Shown piece by piece: positions 35,066 to 43,303 of a DNA stretch of 64,000 nucleotides. Below the pieces are notes generated by a model. That model saw only the letters and a program-made list of their open reading frames with translations, ran no database searches and was not told where the DNA came from. Both the position numbers and the translations under genes were made by a program. How positions within the stretch are numbered: position 1 is the stretch's first letter; every line of letters starts with the position of its first letter. Source of the DNA: Streptomyces sp. NBC_01235 (GTDB lineage Bacteria; Actinomycetota; Actinomycetes; Streptomycetales; Streptomycetaceae); assembly GCF_035989285.1 (NCBI RefSeq), contig NZ_CP108513.1, positions 4,030,001-4,094,000 on the forward strand, written 5' to 3'.

Positions 35066-36214
35066 TTACGGGTGCAGGATCACCAGGTCGTCCCGGTGGA
35101 CGACCTCGCGCTCGTACTCCGCGCCCAGCTCCCGCGCCAGATCCCGGGTCGACCGCCCGAGCAGCTGCGGAATCTCCTTGGCGTCGAAGTTGACGAGGCC
35201 ACGAGCCACCGCGCGGCCCCGGGTGTCACGCAGTTCGACGGGGTCGCCCGCGCTGAACTCGCCCTCGACAGCGGCGATCCCGGCCGGCAGCAGCGAGGTG
35301 CGCCGCTCGACGATCGCCCGCACGGCCCCGTCGTCCAGGGTCAGCGACCCCTGCGGGGTGGACGCGTGCTGGAGCCACAGCAGCCGGTCGGCGGAGCGTT
35401 TGCCGGTGGAATGGAAGTAGGTGCCGGTGTCCCCGCCGGTGAAGGCGTCGGCCGCATGGACGGCGCTGGTGAGGACCACGGGGATGCCCGCGGCGGCCGC
35501 GATCCGGGCGGCCTCGACCTTGGTGACCATGCCGCCGGTGCCGACGCCCGCCTTGCCCGCGCTGCCGATCTCGACGTGCGCGAGATCCGCGGGGCCCCGT
35601 ACCTCGGCGATCCGCGAGGTGCCCGGCTTGCTGGGGTCGCCGTCGTAGACGCCGTCGACGTCCGACAACAGGACCAGCAGGTCGGCGTGGACGAGGTGGG
35701 CGACGAGGGCGGCGAGCCGGTCGTTGTCGCCGAAGCGGATCTCGTCGGTGGCCACGGTATCGTTCTCGTTCACGATCGGGAACGCACCCATCGCGAGCAG
35801 CTTGTCCAGGGTGCGGGAGGCGTTGCGGTGGTGAGCACGCCGGCTCATGTCGTCGCTGGTCAGCAGCACCTGGCCGACACGGACGCCGTAGCGGGCGAAG
35901 GAGGCGGTGTAGCGGGCCACGAGCAGGCCCTGGCCGACGCTCGCGGCGGCCTGCTGGCGGGCCAGGTCCTTGGGGCGGCGGCGCAGACCCAGCGGGGCGA
36001 GGCCGGCGGCGATGGCACCGGAGGAGACGAGGACGATCTCCTTCTCTCCCCCGCTGCGGCTCTTGGCGAGGACATCGACGAGCGCGTCGACCCGGTCGGC
36101 GTCGAGCCCGCCGGAGGCGGTGGTCAGCGACGAGGAGCCGACCTTGACGACGATCCTGCGGGCCTCGCCCACGGCCTGCCTTGCCCCTGCCACCTTGTTC
36201 TTCGCCCCTTGCAT
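35066..36214 (-). CDS. proB: Glutamate 5-kinase
   Basis: First enzyme of proline synthesis, phosphorylating glutamate. The 382-aa product has the amino-acid-kinase domain with RIVVKVGSSSLT, LVSSGAIAAG, PIVNENDTVATDE, DNDRLAALVA and GTGGMVTKVEAARIA, and a C-terminal PUA domain (about 290-380, ending VVHRDDLVILHP). PUA-containing enzymes are usually proline-inhibited. ATG 36214 gives the longest product; GTG 36193 is an alternative. In many actinomycetes proB directly follows obg; here about 10 kb of glycopolymer genes separate them. Confidence 0.96.
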   Translation of the reverse strand: MQGAKNKVAGARQAVGEARRIVVKVGSSSLTTASGGLDADRVDALVDVLAKSRSGGEKEIVLVSSGAIAAGLAPLGLRRRPKDLARQQAAASVGQGLLVARYTASFARYGVRVGQVLLTSDDMSRRAHHRNASRTLDKLLAMGAFPIVNENDTVATDEIRFGDNDRLAALVAHLVHADLLVLLSDVDGVYDGDPSKPGTSRIAEVRGPADLAHVEIGSAGKAGVGTGGMVTKVEAARIAAAAGIPVVLTSAVHAADAFTGGDTGTYFHSTGKRSADRLLWLQHASTPQGSLTLDDGAVRAIVERRTSLLPAGIAAVEGEFSAGDPVELRDTRGRAVARGLVNFDAKEIPQLLGRSTRDLARELGAEYEREVVHRDDLVILHP

Positions 36215-36374
36215 AGGTCCACGGCTGCCCGCCTGGCAATCTACGCGAACGGGGGCGGAGGCCGCGCGGGGGTTTCACTTCGCGGACAGTGGTCGCGTCG
36301 TAACCGTTCGCTCACGCTTTGCGTACGGCAAAAAGGTCGTACCGGTTCCACAGAAAGAATGAAGAGAACACGAA

Positions 36375-36404
36375 TTTATTTTGAAGTTTGTGTCACCTAC
36401 AGTT
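36375..36404 (+). promoter_or_regulatory. Possible promoter of the pyruvyl-transferase-like gene
   Basis: The spacer 36290-36410 is AT-rich for this genome. TACAGT lies seven bases before the GTG at 36411, with a TTTATT element 17 bases further upstream; this would give a nearly leaderless transcript. Motif matches are weak. Confidence 0.3.
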
Positions 36405-36410
36405 CGCCCT

Positions 36411-37799
36411 GTGAAGCGCATACTCCTCCGATCGGGGAAGAGCCCCTTCGACGTCGTCCCCGTCGAGGAAGCCCTCCACCGCGACGTGATGGCCACCAAC
36501 ACCGGCAACCTGATCTTCAGTGACGCCGCACACAAGATCCTCACCCTGCCGGACACCGAGGTCTTCTCGAACGGCGTGCGGACCGATGTGAAGGCGGCGG
36601 CGCGGATCAACGAGGAGTACGACGCCTTCGTGGTGCCCCTCGCCAACGCCTTCCGGCCGAACTTCGAACAGTCCCTCCAGCGGCTGACCACGCTCATCGG
36701 GAAGCTGCGGATCCCGGTCGTGGTGATGGGCGTCGGCGCGCAGACCGGCGTGACCTACGACCCGGCGCGGCTGAAGCCCATGGAGCCCACCGTGCGCGCC
36801 TTCTGCTCGGCGGTGCTGGAGCACAGCGCCTCCATCGGCGTACGGGGCGAGTTCACCGAGAAGTACCTCAACGACATGGGCTTCCGGGATGTCGAGGTCA
36901 TCGGCTGCCCCTCGATGTTCATGTGGGGCGACCAGCTGCCCGTGGAGAAGAAGACGACGGAGCTGACGGCTCAGTCGCGGATCAGCGTCAACGGCTCGCA
37001 CACCGCGATGCGTGGCGGCGGTCTGCACAAGGTCGTCGACCGCGCCCACGAGCGCTACCCGAACCTGCTCTACATAGGCCAGAACCTCACCGACGCCAGG
37101 CAGCTGCACTGGCGGGACGTCGACTCCGCGGCCGGCCGGATCACCGAGATGCCGACCCACCCCGACCACCCGATGTACCGGGAGGACAAGGCGCGGGTCT
37201 ACATCGACCCGGTCACCTGGATCGACGACCTGCGGGACTTCGACTACTCGTTCGGCTCGCGCATCCACGGCAGCATCGCCGCGCTCCTGGCGGGTACGCC
37301 CGCGACCGTGCTGGCCTTCGACTCACGCACGCTGGAGCTGTGCCGCTATTTCGAGATCCCGCACCGGCTGCTGAGCGAGGTGCCCGCGGACCTCGACCCG
37401 GCCGACCTGTACGAGGAGTCCGACTTCTCCGCCCTCACCGGCAACCACAAGGAGCGCTTCGACCGGTTCACCGCGTTCCTGGACAGGAACGGGCTGCGGA
37501 ACACCTTCACCCACGGCGACGGCGGTGAGGCCTTCGAGAAGAAGCTGCGCTCGCTGTCCTTCCCGGCGGGCGTCCGGCCCTGGAACAACGCGGACCCCGC
37601 CTCCCTCACGAGCCGCTTCGGCTGGCTGCAACAGCGCATCGTCGAGCTGGACACCCACAACGCGCAGCTGAAGCACGAACTGTCGAAGACCCGGACCGGT
37701 GGGAAGGCCACCGCGGTCATCCCGGCGCCGTCGATCTACCGTCGCGCCAGGCGCGCGGTGGGCGGTCCCCTGCGCCGCGCCCTGAAGCCGAGCAAGTAG
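36411..37799 (+). CDS. Polysaccharide pyruvyl transferase family protein
   Basis: 462-aa cytoplasmic protein of the family that transfers pyruvate from phosphoenolpyruvate onto sugars as a ketal, or related GT-B enzymes. Family features are the early TNTGNLIFSDAA segment, VVVMGVGAQTG, SIGVRGEFTEKYL, and the SFGSRIHGSIAALLAGTPA motif, whose His is conserved. A C-terminal coiled segment (about 400-435, LQQRIVELDTHNAQLKHEL) and a basic tail suggest membrane association. GTG 36411 is preferred over TTG 36381. Divergent from proB and convergent with the GT2 gene. It belongs by position to the wall-polymer block. Confidence 0.82.
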   Translation: MKRILLRSGKSPFDVVPVEEALHRDVMATNTGNLIFSDAAHKILTLPDTEVFSNGVRTDVKAAARINEEYDAFVVPLANAFRPNFEQSLQRLTTLIGKLRIPVVVMGVGAQTGVTYDPARLKPMEPTVRAFCSAVLEHSASIGVRGEFTEKYLNDMGFRDVEVIGCPSMFMWGDQLPVEKKTTELTAQSRISVNGSHTAMRGGGLHKVVDRAHERYPNLLYIGQNLTDARQLHWRDVDSAAGRITEMPTHPDHPMYREDKARVYIDPVTWIDDLRDFDYSFGSRIHGSIAALLAGTPATVLAFDSRTLELCRYFEIPHRLLSEVPADLDPADLYEESDFSALTGNHKERFDRFTAFLDRNGLRNTFTHGDGGEAFEKKLRSLSFPAGVRPWNNADPASLTSRFGWLQQRIVELDTHNAQLKHELSKTRTGGKATAVIPAPSIYRRARRAVGGPLRRALKPSK

Positions 37800-37821
37800 A
37801 CCGCCCGGCCCATCGGCAACG

Positions 37822-37835
37822 CGCCTGGCCAGGCG
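37822..37835. terminator. Palindrome between convergent genes
   Basis: CGCCTGGCCAGGCG is a perfect 14-bp palindrome in the 86-bp spacer between two convergent genes, followed by three CCAGGCGGGA-like repeats. Possible bidirectional terminator. Confidence 0.35.
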
Positions 37836-37885
37836 GGACCGGGCCAGGCGGGACCAGGCGGGACCAGCCACCCCGCCGGTCCACC

Positions 37886-39115
37886 TCACACCGCCGCGGT
37901 GCCCCCGGGCCTCATCGTCCGTCGGCGGAGTCTGCGGAGCCTTCGGCGGACCTTGCGGGTGAAGCCTCGTAGGAAGGTTTCGGTGGGGTCCTTGCGCCAG
38001 CCGGGGTAGGCCTTGGCCTCGCGGGGTTCGGCGAGGTAGACGCGGTCGGGGATGCCCGCCTGCCCGGAGCCGTAGTGCGGGTAGGCGAGGTAGAGCTGGG
38101 TGTTGCGCTTCTTCAGGACGGGGGTCGGCTCGGTCTTGGCCTGGATGAACTCCAGGACGTCCACGAGGAGGTCGGGGCGCTGCCGGGCGACCAGCTCCAG
38201 ACGCAGCCGCTCGTGGACGTTGAGGCGTTGCGCCACGCCCTCGTTCCAGTAGGCGTCCATGAGCGGCTTGGCCAGCTCCAGCTTGGTGCGCCGGATCTCC
38301 TCGTCGTTCCTGAGAAAGACGGGCCCGAACTGCGGCAGCACGGTGACCAGGAACGGGCGGACCATGAGCACGTCACGCTTGGCGCCGGGCGGGAGCAGTC
38401 GTTCCAGCAGACCCATCAGGGCGCGCGCGGAGTCGAAGCGCAGCGTGTAGCTGCCGCTCTTCGTCACATGCTTGCCGTCGGTCCGGCCCACCAGGTAGTA
38501 GCAGGTGTAGTCGGCGACCACGGAGACGCCGTCGGCCCGCAGATAGGCCTCCATGGTGAACAGCGCGTCCTCGCCGGTCCACAGGGACTCGTCGAAACGC
38601 ATGTCGTGCCGGGTCAGCAGCTCGCGGCGGAACAGCTTCTGCGCGCTCAGCGTGAACTTGATGTTGGAGGAGAACACGTCCGTACGCCCGACGTTCTTGC
38701 CGAACATCGACTTGGGCGCGTTGCGGTTGACGCCTTCGATCCTGCCGAGGACGACGTCCGTGCCGTTGGCGTCGGCCATGGCGACCATGCGCTCCAGGGC
38801 CTCGGCGCCGAGCCGGTCGTCCGCGTCGAGGAAGAAGACGTAGCGCCCGGTGGCCTTGGAGAGGCCGACGTTGCGCGGGCCGCTCGGGCCGCCGGAGTTC
38901 TCCTGGCGGATCACCGTGACGTCCATGGGAGCGCGGGCGGCGAACTCCTCCAGATAGTCCCCGGTGCCGTCCCGGGAGCCGTCGTCGACGGCTATGACCT
39001 CGATGCGTGCCGGGTCCAGCGTCTGTGCCTCGACCGATGCCAGGCATTCGACCAGGTACGGCATCGCTTCGTACGCCCCGATGACCACCGTGACGTCAGG
39101 CTGCGCAACGGTCAC
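37886..39115 (-). CDS. GT2 family glycosyltransferase
   Basis: 409-aa enzyme with an N-terminal GT-A domain (about residues 8-230): VTVVIGAYEAMPYLVECLAS, VDDGSRDGT for the nucleotide-sugar, and the metal-binding DADD in YVFFLDADDRL. WTGEDALFTMEAYLRAD carries the likely catalytic acid (ED). The C-terminal region is helical and ends in a very basic tail (KVRRRLRRLRRRTMRPGG), which could bind the membrane. It is paralogous to the GT2 at 61429-63135 (same opening pattern, PYLxECL and DYTCYY segments). GTG 39115 follows GAGAGGGA. Substrates unknown; context suggests wall glycopolymer assembly. Confidence 0.87.
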   Translation of the reverse strand: MTVAQPDVTVVIGAYEAMPYLVECLASVEAQTLDPARIEVIAVDDGSRDGTGDYLEEFAARAPMDVTVIRQENSGGPSGPRNVGLSKATGRYVFFLDADDRLGAEALERMVAMADANGTDVVLGRIEGVNRNAPKSMFGKNVGRTDVFSSNIKFTLSAQKLFRRELLTRHDMRFDESLWTGEDALFTMEAYLRADGVSVVADYTCYYLVGRTDGKHVTKSGSYTLRFDSARALMGLLERLLPPGAKRDVLMVRPFLVTVLPQFGPVFLRNDEEIRRTKLELAKPLMDAYWNEGVAQRLNVHERLRLELVARQRPDLLVDVLEFIQAKTEPTPVLKKRNTQLYLAYPHYGSGQAGIPDRVYLAEPREAKAYPGWRKDPTETFLRGFTRKVRRRLRRLRRRTMRPGGTAAV

Positions 39116-39234
39116 TGTTCCCTCTCACCACGCAACGGTCCCCCTCATGAATGCTCTGGACATCCGATAGACGACGGATGAACAGAGAGGGTTGCCTCGG
39201 CTTCCCTACGTGTTCCACATCACAGCATGCACGA

Positions 39235-39276
39235 AAGGCTGGGCCCCCGGAGAGGATTCTCCGGGGGCCCAGCCTT
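39235..39276 (-). terminator. Very strong terminator after the CDP-polyol transferase gene
   Basis: Perfect 19-bp stem (arms begin AAGGCTGGGCCCCCGGAGA) with a 4-base loop, 15 bases beyond the stop codon at 39291 on the minus strand. Confidence 0.85.
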
Positions 39277-39290
39277 GGGAAACACGTCCG

Positions 39291-41384
39291 TCAAGCGGCC
39301 GTTACACCCTTGGTCAGTTCCGCCTCGTCGTCCGGCGGGCCGTCCACCGGGCCGACCTCCGCGGCACCGTGGGACTCCTGGCCGACATTGCGTGCCTCGG
39401 CCTTCAGCGCGAGGTCGGTGATCGCGGTGTCGAACCGTTCGAGGGACGTGGGCTCGTCGGGCCCGAGCAGGTACTCCTTGAGCTCCTTGCGGTCCTTGGC
39501 CAACGGATCGGCGTCCGGGTCGCGCACCGCGTCCAGCAGCTGGTCCAGTTCGGCGGCGCTGTTGCTGAGGAGCACGGCCGCGCGCACCGCGGTGTTCTGC
39601 CGCCTGAACTCCTCCGCGCCCAGCTCCGCGGAGTCCGTGACCGCGTACGGCTTGCCGCTCGCGATGAAGTCGGAGACCACGCTGGAGATGTCGGAGACCA
39701 TCGCCTCGGAGGCGTTGAAGCAGTCGTACAGCCGGGGTCCGGCGCCGGTGATCACCCGGTGCTCGAAGGAGGGGAACGAGCGCCAGTAGGTCTCGTTCCA
39801 CTCGGCGCGCAGCCGGGCGGCCTCCTCGTGCTTGCGGACGTCGACGATCCCGTCGCGGCTCGTCACGGCCTCGTCGGCCCGCTCGTCGAAGGCCAGCGAG
39901 AGGCCGTCCAGGCGGGCCTTGAGACGGGTCAGCTCGGCCTTGGCCTTCGCCTGGGCCGCCGGGTCCGCGGTGAAGCGGGGGTCGGCCGCGCGCTGGGCGG
40001 CGGCCTTCTTGATCAGGGCGATGACCCGCCGGTGCGCGGCGCCCGCCTTCGCGCTGCGGTTGCCGGTGAAGGGGTGCGGCTTGTACAGGACACGGACCGG
40101 GGGCTCGGCCGCGACCAGCTTCTTGACGATGTTCTCGCCGGCCAGGATGAGCGAGGTGTTGCCCGGGTTGTCGTCCCAGCCCTCCCAGGTGGGCGCGTAC
40201 AGGACCGTGGGGATCCTGTCCTGCGGCGGGGCGTCCTGCGCGGCCTTGATCGGTGCCAGCTGAGGGCGGCCGACCTCGACGATGTCCTCGTCGCGGATGC
40301 CGACGTCGGCGATGGCGTACCGGTCGCGGCCCGCGCGGCCGGCGGTCCACACCTCGTCGTAGACCTTGCTGAACGGGTTGACGCTGGCGGCCTTGTCGCT
40401 GTCGCCGTGGCCGATGAAGACGTGCTTCATGGTCGGCACGCGCAGCAGGTGGATGTTCTTGCCGACGTTCGCGCAGTACAACGCGACCCGCACCATGGAC
40501 AGGTCCAGGTTCATCAGGTGCACCCCCCCGGGCACGCAGATGACCGGTACGGAGGTGGGCGCCATCTTCTCCAGGATGACGCGCTCGCGCAGCAGGATCA
40601 GGGGCCGGGCCTCCATCTGCTCCATGGTCTCCAGCCACATGTTGACCTGGTAGGCGGAGTCGTCGGAGCCGGAGAAGTACAGCACCGTCTCCGGCCGGTA
40701 CTCGCGCAGCCAGGCGCTGACCGTGCCCAGTACCTTGGGCGCCTTCGGCGGGAGCCGCTTCGCCCGCAGGTGCGGCACCAGAGCGAGGACGTACACCGCG
40801 CCCAGGCCGAGCGTGACGGCGATGCCGGCGAAGCCCGGGCCCACCGAGTCGGTGAGCGCGCAGACGAGCAGGCCCACGACGGCCGCGAGGTCGAGGTGGA
40901 GCATCTTCACGGTGGCACGGCGCAGCAGCAGGCGGGGCGGGGCGTCCGGTATGCGCAGCCGGGAGGCCACGTCGACGTTCCTGGTCACGACCGGCATCTG
41001 ACGGCGCTTGCCGATGAGGGTGACCAGCGCGCCGTGCGGGGCCTGGAGACCGAAGAACACCGTGAAGCACGCGATCGCCGCGTAGAAGACCGGCTCCTGG
41101 GAGAGGTCCAGTCTCGCCAGCAGCAGGATCAGCAGTAGCTCGCGGACCAGGAACCGGGTGGACAAACCTGCCCGCACCTTGGACAGGAGGCCGATGAGGC
41201 GACTGCCCTTGCGGTGGAGGTAGAGGTCCGCCAGGTAGGTCACGGCGGCCGCGACGGCGAAGGCGGGGGCGCTCGGGACGAGCGCGGCCGCCATGAGGCC
41301 GGGGTAGCCCAGCATCATGAGGACCGCCGCGGCCAGCTCGGCCGCGGAGCCCACCCGGGCTACGCGAATAGCGGTGGATATCAC
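39291..41384 (-). CDS. CDP-glycerol/ribitol glycerophosphotransferase with membrane domain (TagF/TarL-like)
   Basis: 697-aa protein. Residues about 1-210 contain several hydrophobic segments (for example AAELAAAVLMMLGYPGLMAA, FAVAAAVTYLADLYL). The C-terminal catalytic domain (about 250-640) is of the CDP-glycerol poly(glycerophosphate) transferase type: MKHVFIGHGDSDKAASVNPF, YDEVWTAGRAGRDRY, VLYAPTWEGWDD and SDISSVVSDFIASGKPYAV. Such enzymes polymerise polyol phosphate into teichoic acid from CDP-activated precursors. The GTG at 41384 follows AGCAGG; the longer frame to 41648 covers a hairpin and is rejected. The next gene upstream makes a CDP-activated polyol, which fits as its substrate supplier. 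Confidence 0.85.
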   Translation of the reverse strand: MISTAIRVARVGSAAELAAAVLMMLGYPGLMAAALVPSAPAFAVAAAVTYLADLYLHRKGSRLIGLLSKVRAGLSTRFLVRELLLILLLARLDLSQEPVFYAAIACFTVFFGLQAPHGALVTLIGKRRQMPVVTRNVDVASRLRIPDAPPRLLLRRATVKMLHLDLAAVVGLLVCALTDSVGPGFAGIAVTLGLGAVYVLALVPHLRAKRLPPKAPKVLGTVSAWLREYRPETVLYFSGSDDSAYQVNMWLETMEQMEARPLILLRERVILEKMAPTSVPVICVPGGVHLMNLDLSMVRVALYCANVGKNIHLLRVPTMKHVFIGHGDSDKAASVNPFSKVYDEVWTAGRAGRDRYAIADVGIRDEDIVEVGRPQLAPIKAAQDAPPQDRIPTVLYAPTWEGWDDNPGNTSLILAGENIVKKLVAAEPPVRVLYKPHPFTGNRSAKAGAAHRRVIALIKKAAAQRAADPRFTADPAAQAKAKAELTRLKARLDGLSLAFDERADEAVTSRDGIVDVRKHEEAARLRAEWNETYWRSFPSFEHRVITGAGPRLYDCFNASEAMVSDISSVVSDFIASGKPYAVTDSAELGAEEFRRQNTAVRAAVLLSNSAAELDQLLDAVRDPDADPLAKDRKELKEYLLGPDEPTSLERFDTAITDLALKAEARNVGQESHGAAEVGPVDGPPDDEAELTKGVTAA

Positions 41385-41468
41385 GGAGAAACCTGCTCTG
41401 GGAGGGGGCCGGTCATAGGTGCTAAAAGTCCGGAAAATCCTTTGTGAAGGTTTCGGGAGTTTTACGGG

Positions 41469-41517
41469 TTCAGGCCTCTGTGAATTCTCCGTAAACAGGG
41501 AGCGACAGAGGCCTGAA
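41469..41517 (-). terminator. Long hairpin after the cytidylyltransferase/dehydrogenase gene
   Basis: 13-bp stem TTCAGGCCTCTGT/ACAGAGGCCTGAA with a 23-base loop that holds a small CTCC/GGAG pair. On the plus strand it is followed by A residues, so it could also end leftward transcription as a GC-type terminator. Confidence 0.6.
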
Positions 41518-41541
41518 AAATCGATGGCTATTTGGGCTTGA

Positions 41542-43041
41542 TTATGCCACGCCGTCCTGTCGGTCGAGGACGCCGGCCAGGGCCTGCTCGAAGCCGGAGG
41601 CCTTGCCGGCCGCCGCCGTCGGGTCCTGCTGACGAACGTCGATGACATGGCCGGTGAGTTCGGAAAGCAGCACGTCGAGTGAGGTGCGGGCGACCGCCTC
41701 GGAGGAGAGCAGGCTGCCCGCGGGCTCCTGGCCGAAGGCCTTGGTGCGCATGGGCGTCGCCGTCCGCTCCGGGTTGACGCAGTTCACCCGGATGCCGTCA
41801 CCGGCCCACTCGTCGGACAGGGCCTGGGTGAGGTTCACCATGGCGGCCTTGGTCGAGGAGTAGAGGCTGTACTCCGCGCGGCCGCGGGTGTAGCTGCTGG
41901 AGGTGTACAGCAGCAACTGGCCCTTCGTCTCGGCGAGGTACTTGTAAGCCGAACGTGCGATCTGTACCGGTGCCAGGTAGTTGACCTTCAGCGCTTCCTC
42001 GATGGTCGCATTGTCGGTCTCGGCCAGCTTGCCGATGCGGAGCACGCCCGCGGTGTTGACGACGTAGTCGATGCGCCCGGTCTCGCTGTACGCCTTGGAC
42101 AGGGCGTCGTCGACCTCCTCAGGGTTCTCCACGTGCGTGCCGGTGGTGGAGCGGCCCAGGGCGTAGACCGTGGCGCCGTAGGACCCGGCGAGTTCGGCGA
42201 TGTCCTTGCCGATGCCGTACGAACCGCCGAAGACGACCACCGTCTTGCCGGTGAGCAGCTCGCGGTAGACCTCCTCGCCGTACGGCTCGGGCGTGGCGGT
42301 GGAGGCCAGCTGGAAGAGCTTGTCGGCGATGAAGACGTCGACGGGCTGGGTCACCTTCATGTTGTACTCGTCGCCCGCCACGACGTGGATCGGCACGTCC
42401 GGCAGGTAACGCAGGACGACCGTGCAGTCGTCCGTGGCCTGGAAGTTGGGGTCGCCCGCCGCCACCTCGTAGGCCCGGCGGATGGTGGACAGCTTGAACG
42501 CCTGCGGGGTCTGGCCGCGGCGCAGCCGGGAGCGGTCCGGGATCTCCGTGATGAACTCCCCGTCCTCACCGTGCGTGCGCGTGACGATGATGGTGTCCGC
42601 GGACGGGATGGCGACGTCGACCGCCTGGTAACGCTCCAGCGCCACCACGCAGTCGTCGATGACGCGCTGCGAGAGCAGGGGGCGTACGGCGTCGTGGAAG
42701 AGGACGTTGAGGTCCTCGCCGTCGGCCAGCCCCTCGCCCAGCGCGGCGATGGCGCGCTCGGTGGTCTCGTTCCGCGTCGAGCCGCCCTCGATGATCGCCC
42801 GGACCTTCTTGAGCCCGGCCTTGGACACGATCTTCTCGACGTCGGGCACATAGCCCGGCGCCATGAGCACGATGATGTCGTCGACCGAGTCGGCCTTCTC
42901 GAAGGTGGTCAGGGTGTGTTCGATGACTGCCTTGCCGGCGATCTTCAGCAGCTGCTTGGGGATCGACAGACCCACCCGCTGGCCGGTGCCACCGGCCAGG
43001 ATCACTGCGGTGGTACGGGGCTTGGCTATGCGCTGGGACAC
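41542..43041 (-). CDS. Bifunctional cytidylyltransferase/SDR (ribitol-5-P cytidylyltransferase + ribulose-5-P reductase type)
   Basis: 499-aa fusion. The N-terminal IspD/TarI-like domain (about residues 8-235) has AVILAGGTGQRVGLSIPKQL, LFHDAVRPLLS, DRSRLRRGQTPQAF and ATDDC. The C-terminal SDR domain (about 255-480) has VVVFGGSYGIGKDIAEL, VNTAGVL, and the catalytic YSSTK in YSLYSSTKAAMVN. The same two-domain plan is known in Haemophilus Bcs1, which makes CDP-ribitol from ribulose 5-phosphate. The likely product is CDP-ribitol or a similar polyol for the adjacent transferase. GTG 43041 follows AGGTAGG; an upstream frame to 43146 is not supported. The order cytidylyltransferase-then-reductase is clear, the exact polyol is inferred. 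Confidence 0.85.
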   Translation of the reverse strand: MSQRIAKPRTTAVILAGGTGQRVGLSIPKQLLKIAGKAVIEHTLTTFEKADSVDDIIVLMAPGYVPDVEKIVSKAGLKKVRAIIEGGSTRNETTERAIAALGEGLADGEDLNVLFHDAVRPLLSQRVIDDCVVALERYQAVDVAIPSADTIIVTRTHGEDGEFITEIPDRSRLRRGQTPQAFKLSTIRRAYEVAAGDPNFQATDDCTVVLRYLPDVPIHVVAGDEYNMKVTQPVDVFIADKLFQLASTATPEPYGEEVYRELLTGKTVVVFGGSYGIGKDIAELAGSYGATVYALGRSTTGTHVENPEEVDDALSKAYSETGRIDYVVNTAGVLRIGKLAETDNATIEEALKVNYLAPVQIARSAYKYLAETKGQLLLYTSSSYTRGRAEYSLYSSTKAAMVNLTQALSDEWAGDGIRVNCVNPERTATPMRTKAFGQEPAGSLLSSEAVARTSLDVLLSELTGHVIDVRQQDPTAAAGKASGFEQALAGVLDRQDGVA

Positions 43042-43303
43042 AGAGGACCTACCTTGGGACGACAGGGACGGAGAAAGCGTCCCACTTTCGGTTACCGCGA
43101 TGCAAGGTGAGCGCCGTTCGCTGCAAATGTGCTCGCAACCTGCCATTCACCTTCCGCTGCTGGTGATTGCTAAGACATCGACGCGGCTTCCCGCGGATGC
43201 GCCCTGGAAATCCTGTGAGTAACTCCACAGGACGTCACCCATTGCCGAGAGTGACGAGAATGACGGCAGTGACGAGGCTGACTCTAACGTCTGTCGACGG
43301 GTG
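43042..43303. other. Spacer with hairpin upstream of the cytidylyltransferase gene
   Basis: About 260 bp without a gene. TCCTGTG/CACAGGA at 43211-43232 forms a 7-bp hairpin with an 8-base loop. Its position fits a terminator of the sulfotransferase gene or a leader element. Repeated TGACGAG-like motifs near 43248-43280 are also present. Confidence 0.45.

Noticed and set aside
41385..41648. 88-residue extension of the CDP-polyol transferase
   Set aside because: Runs through the hairpin terminator of the upstream gene and into its 3' end; the GTG at 41384 has a ribosome binding site.
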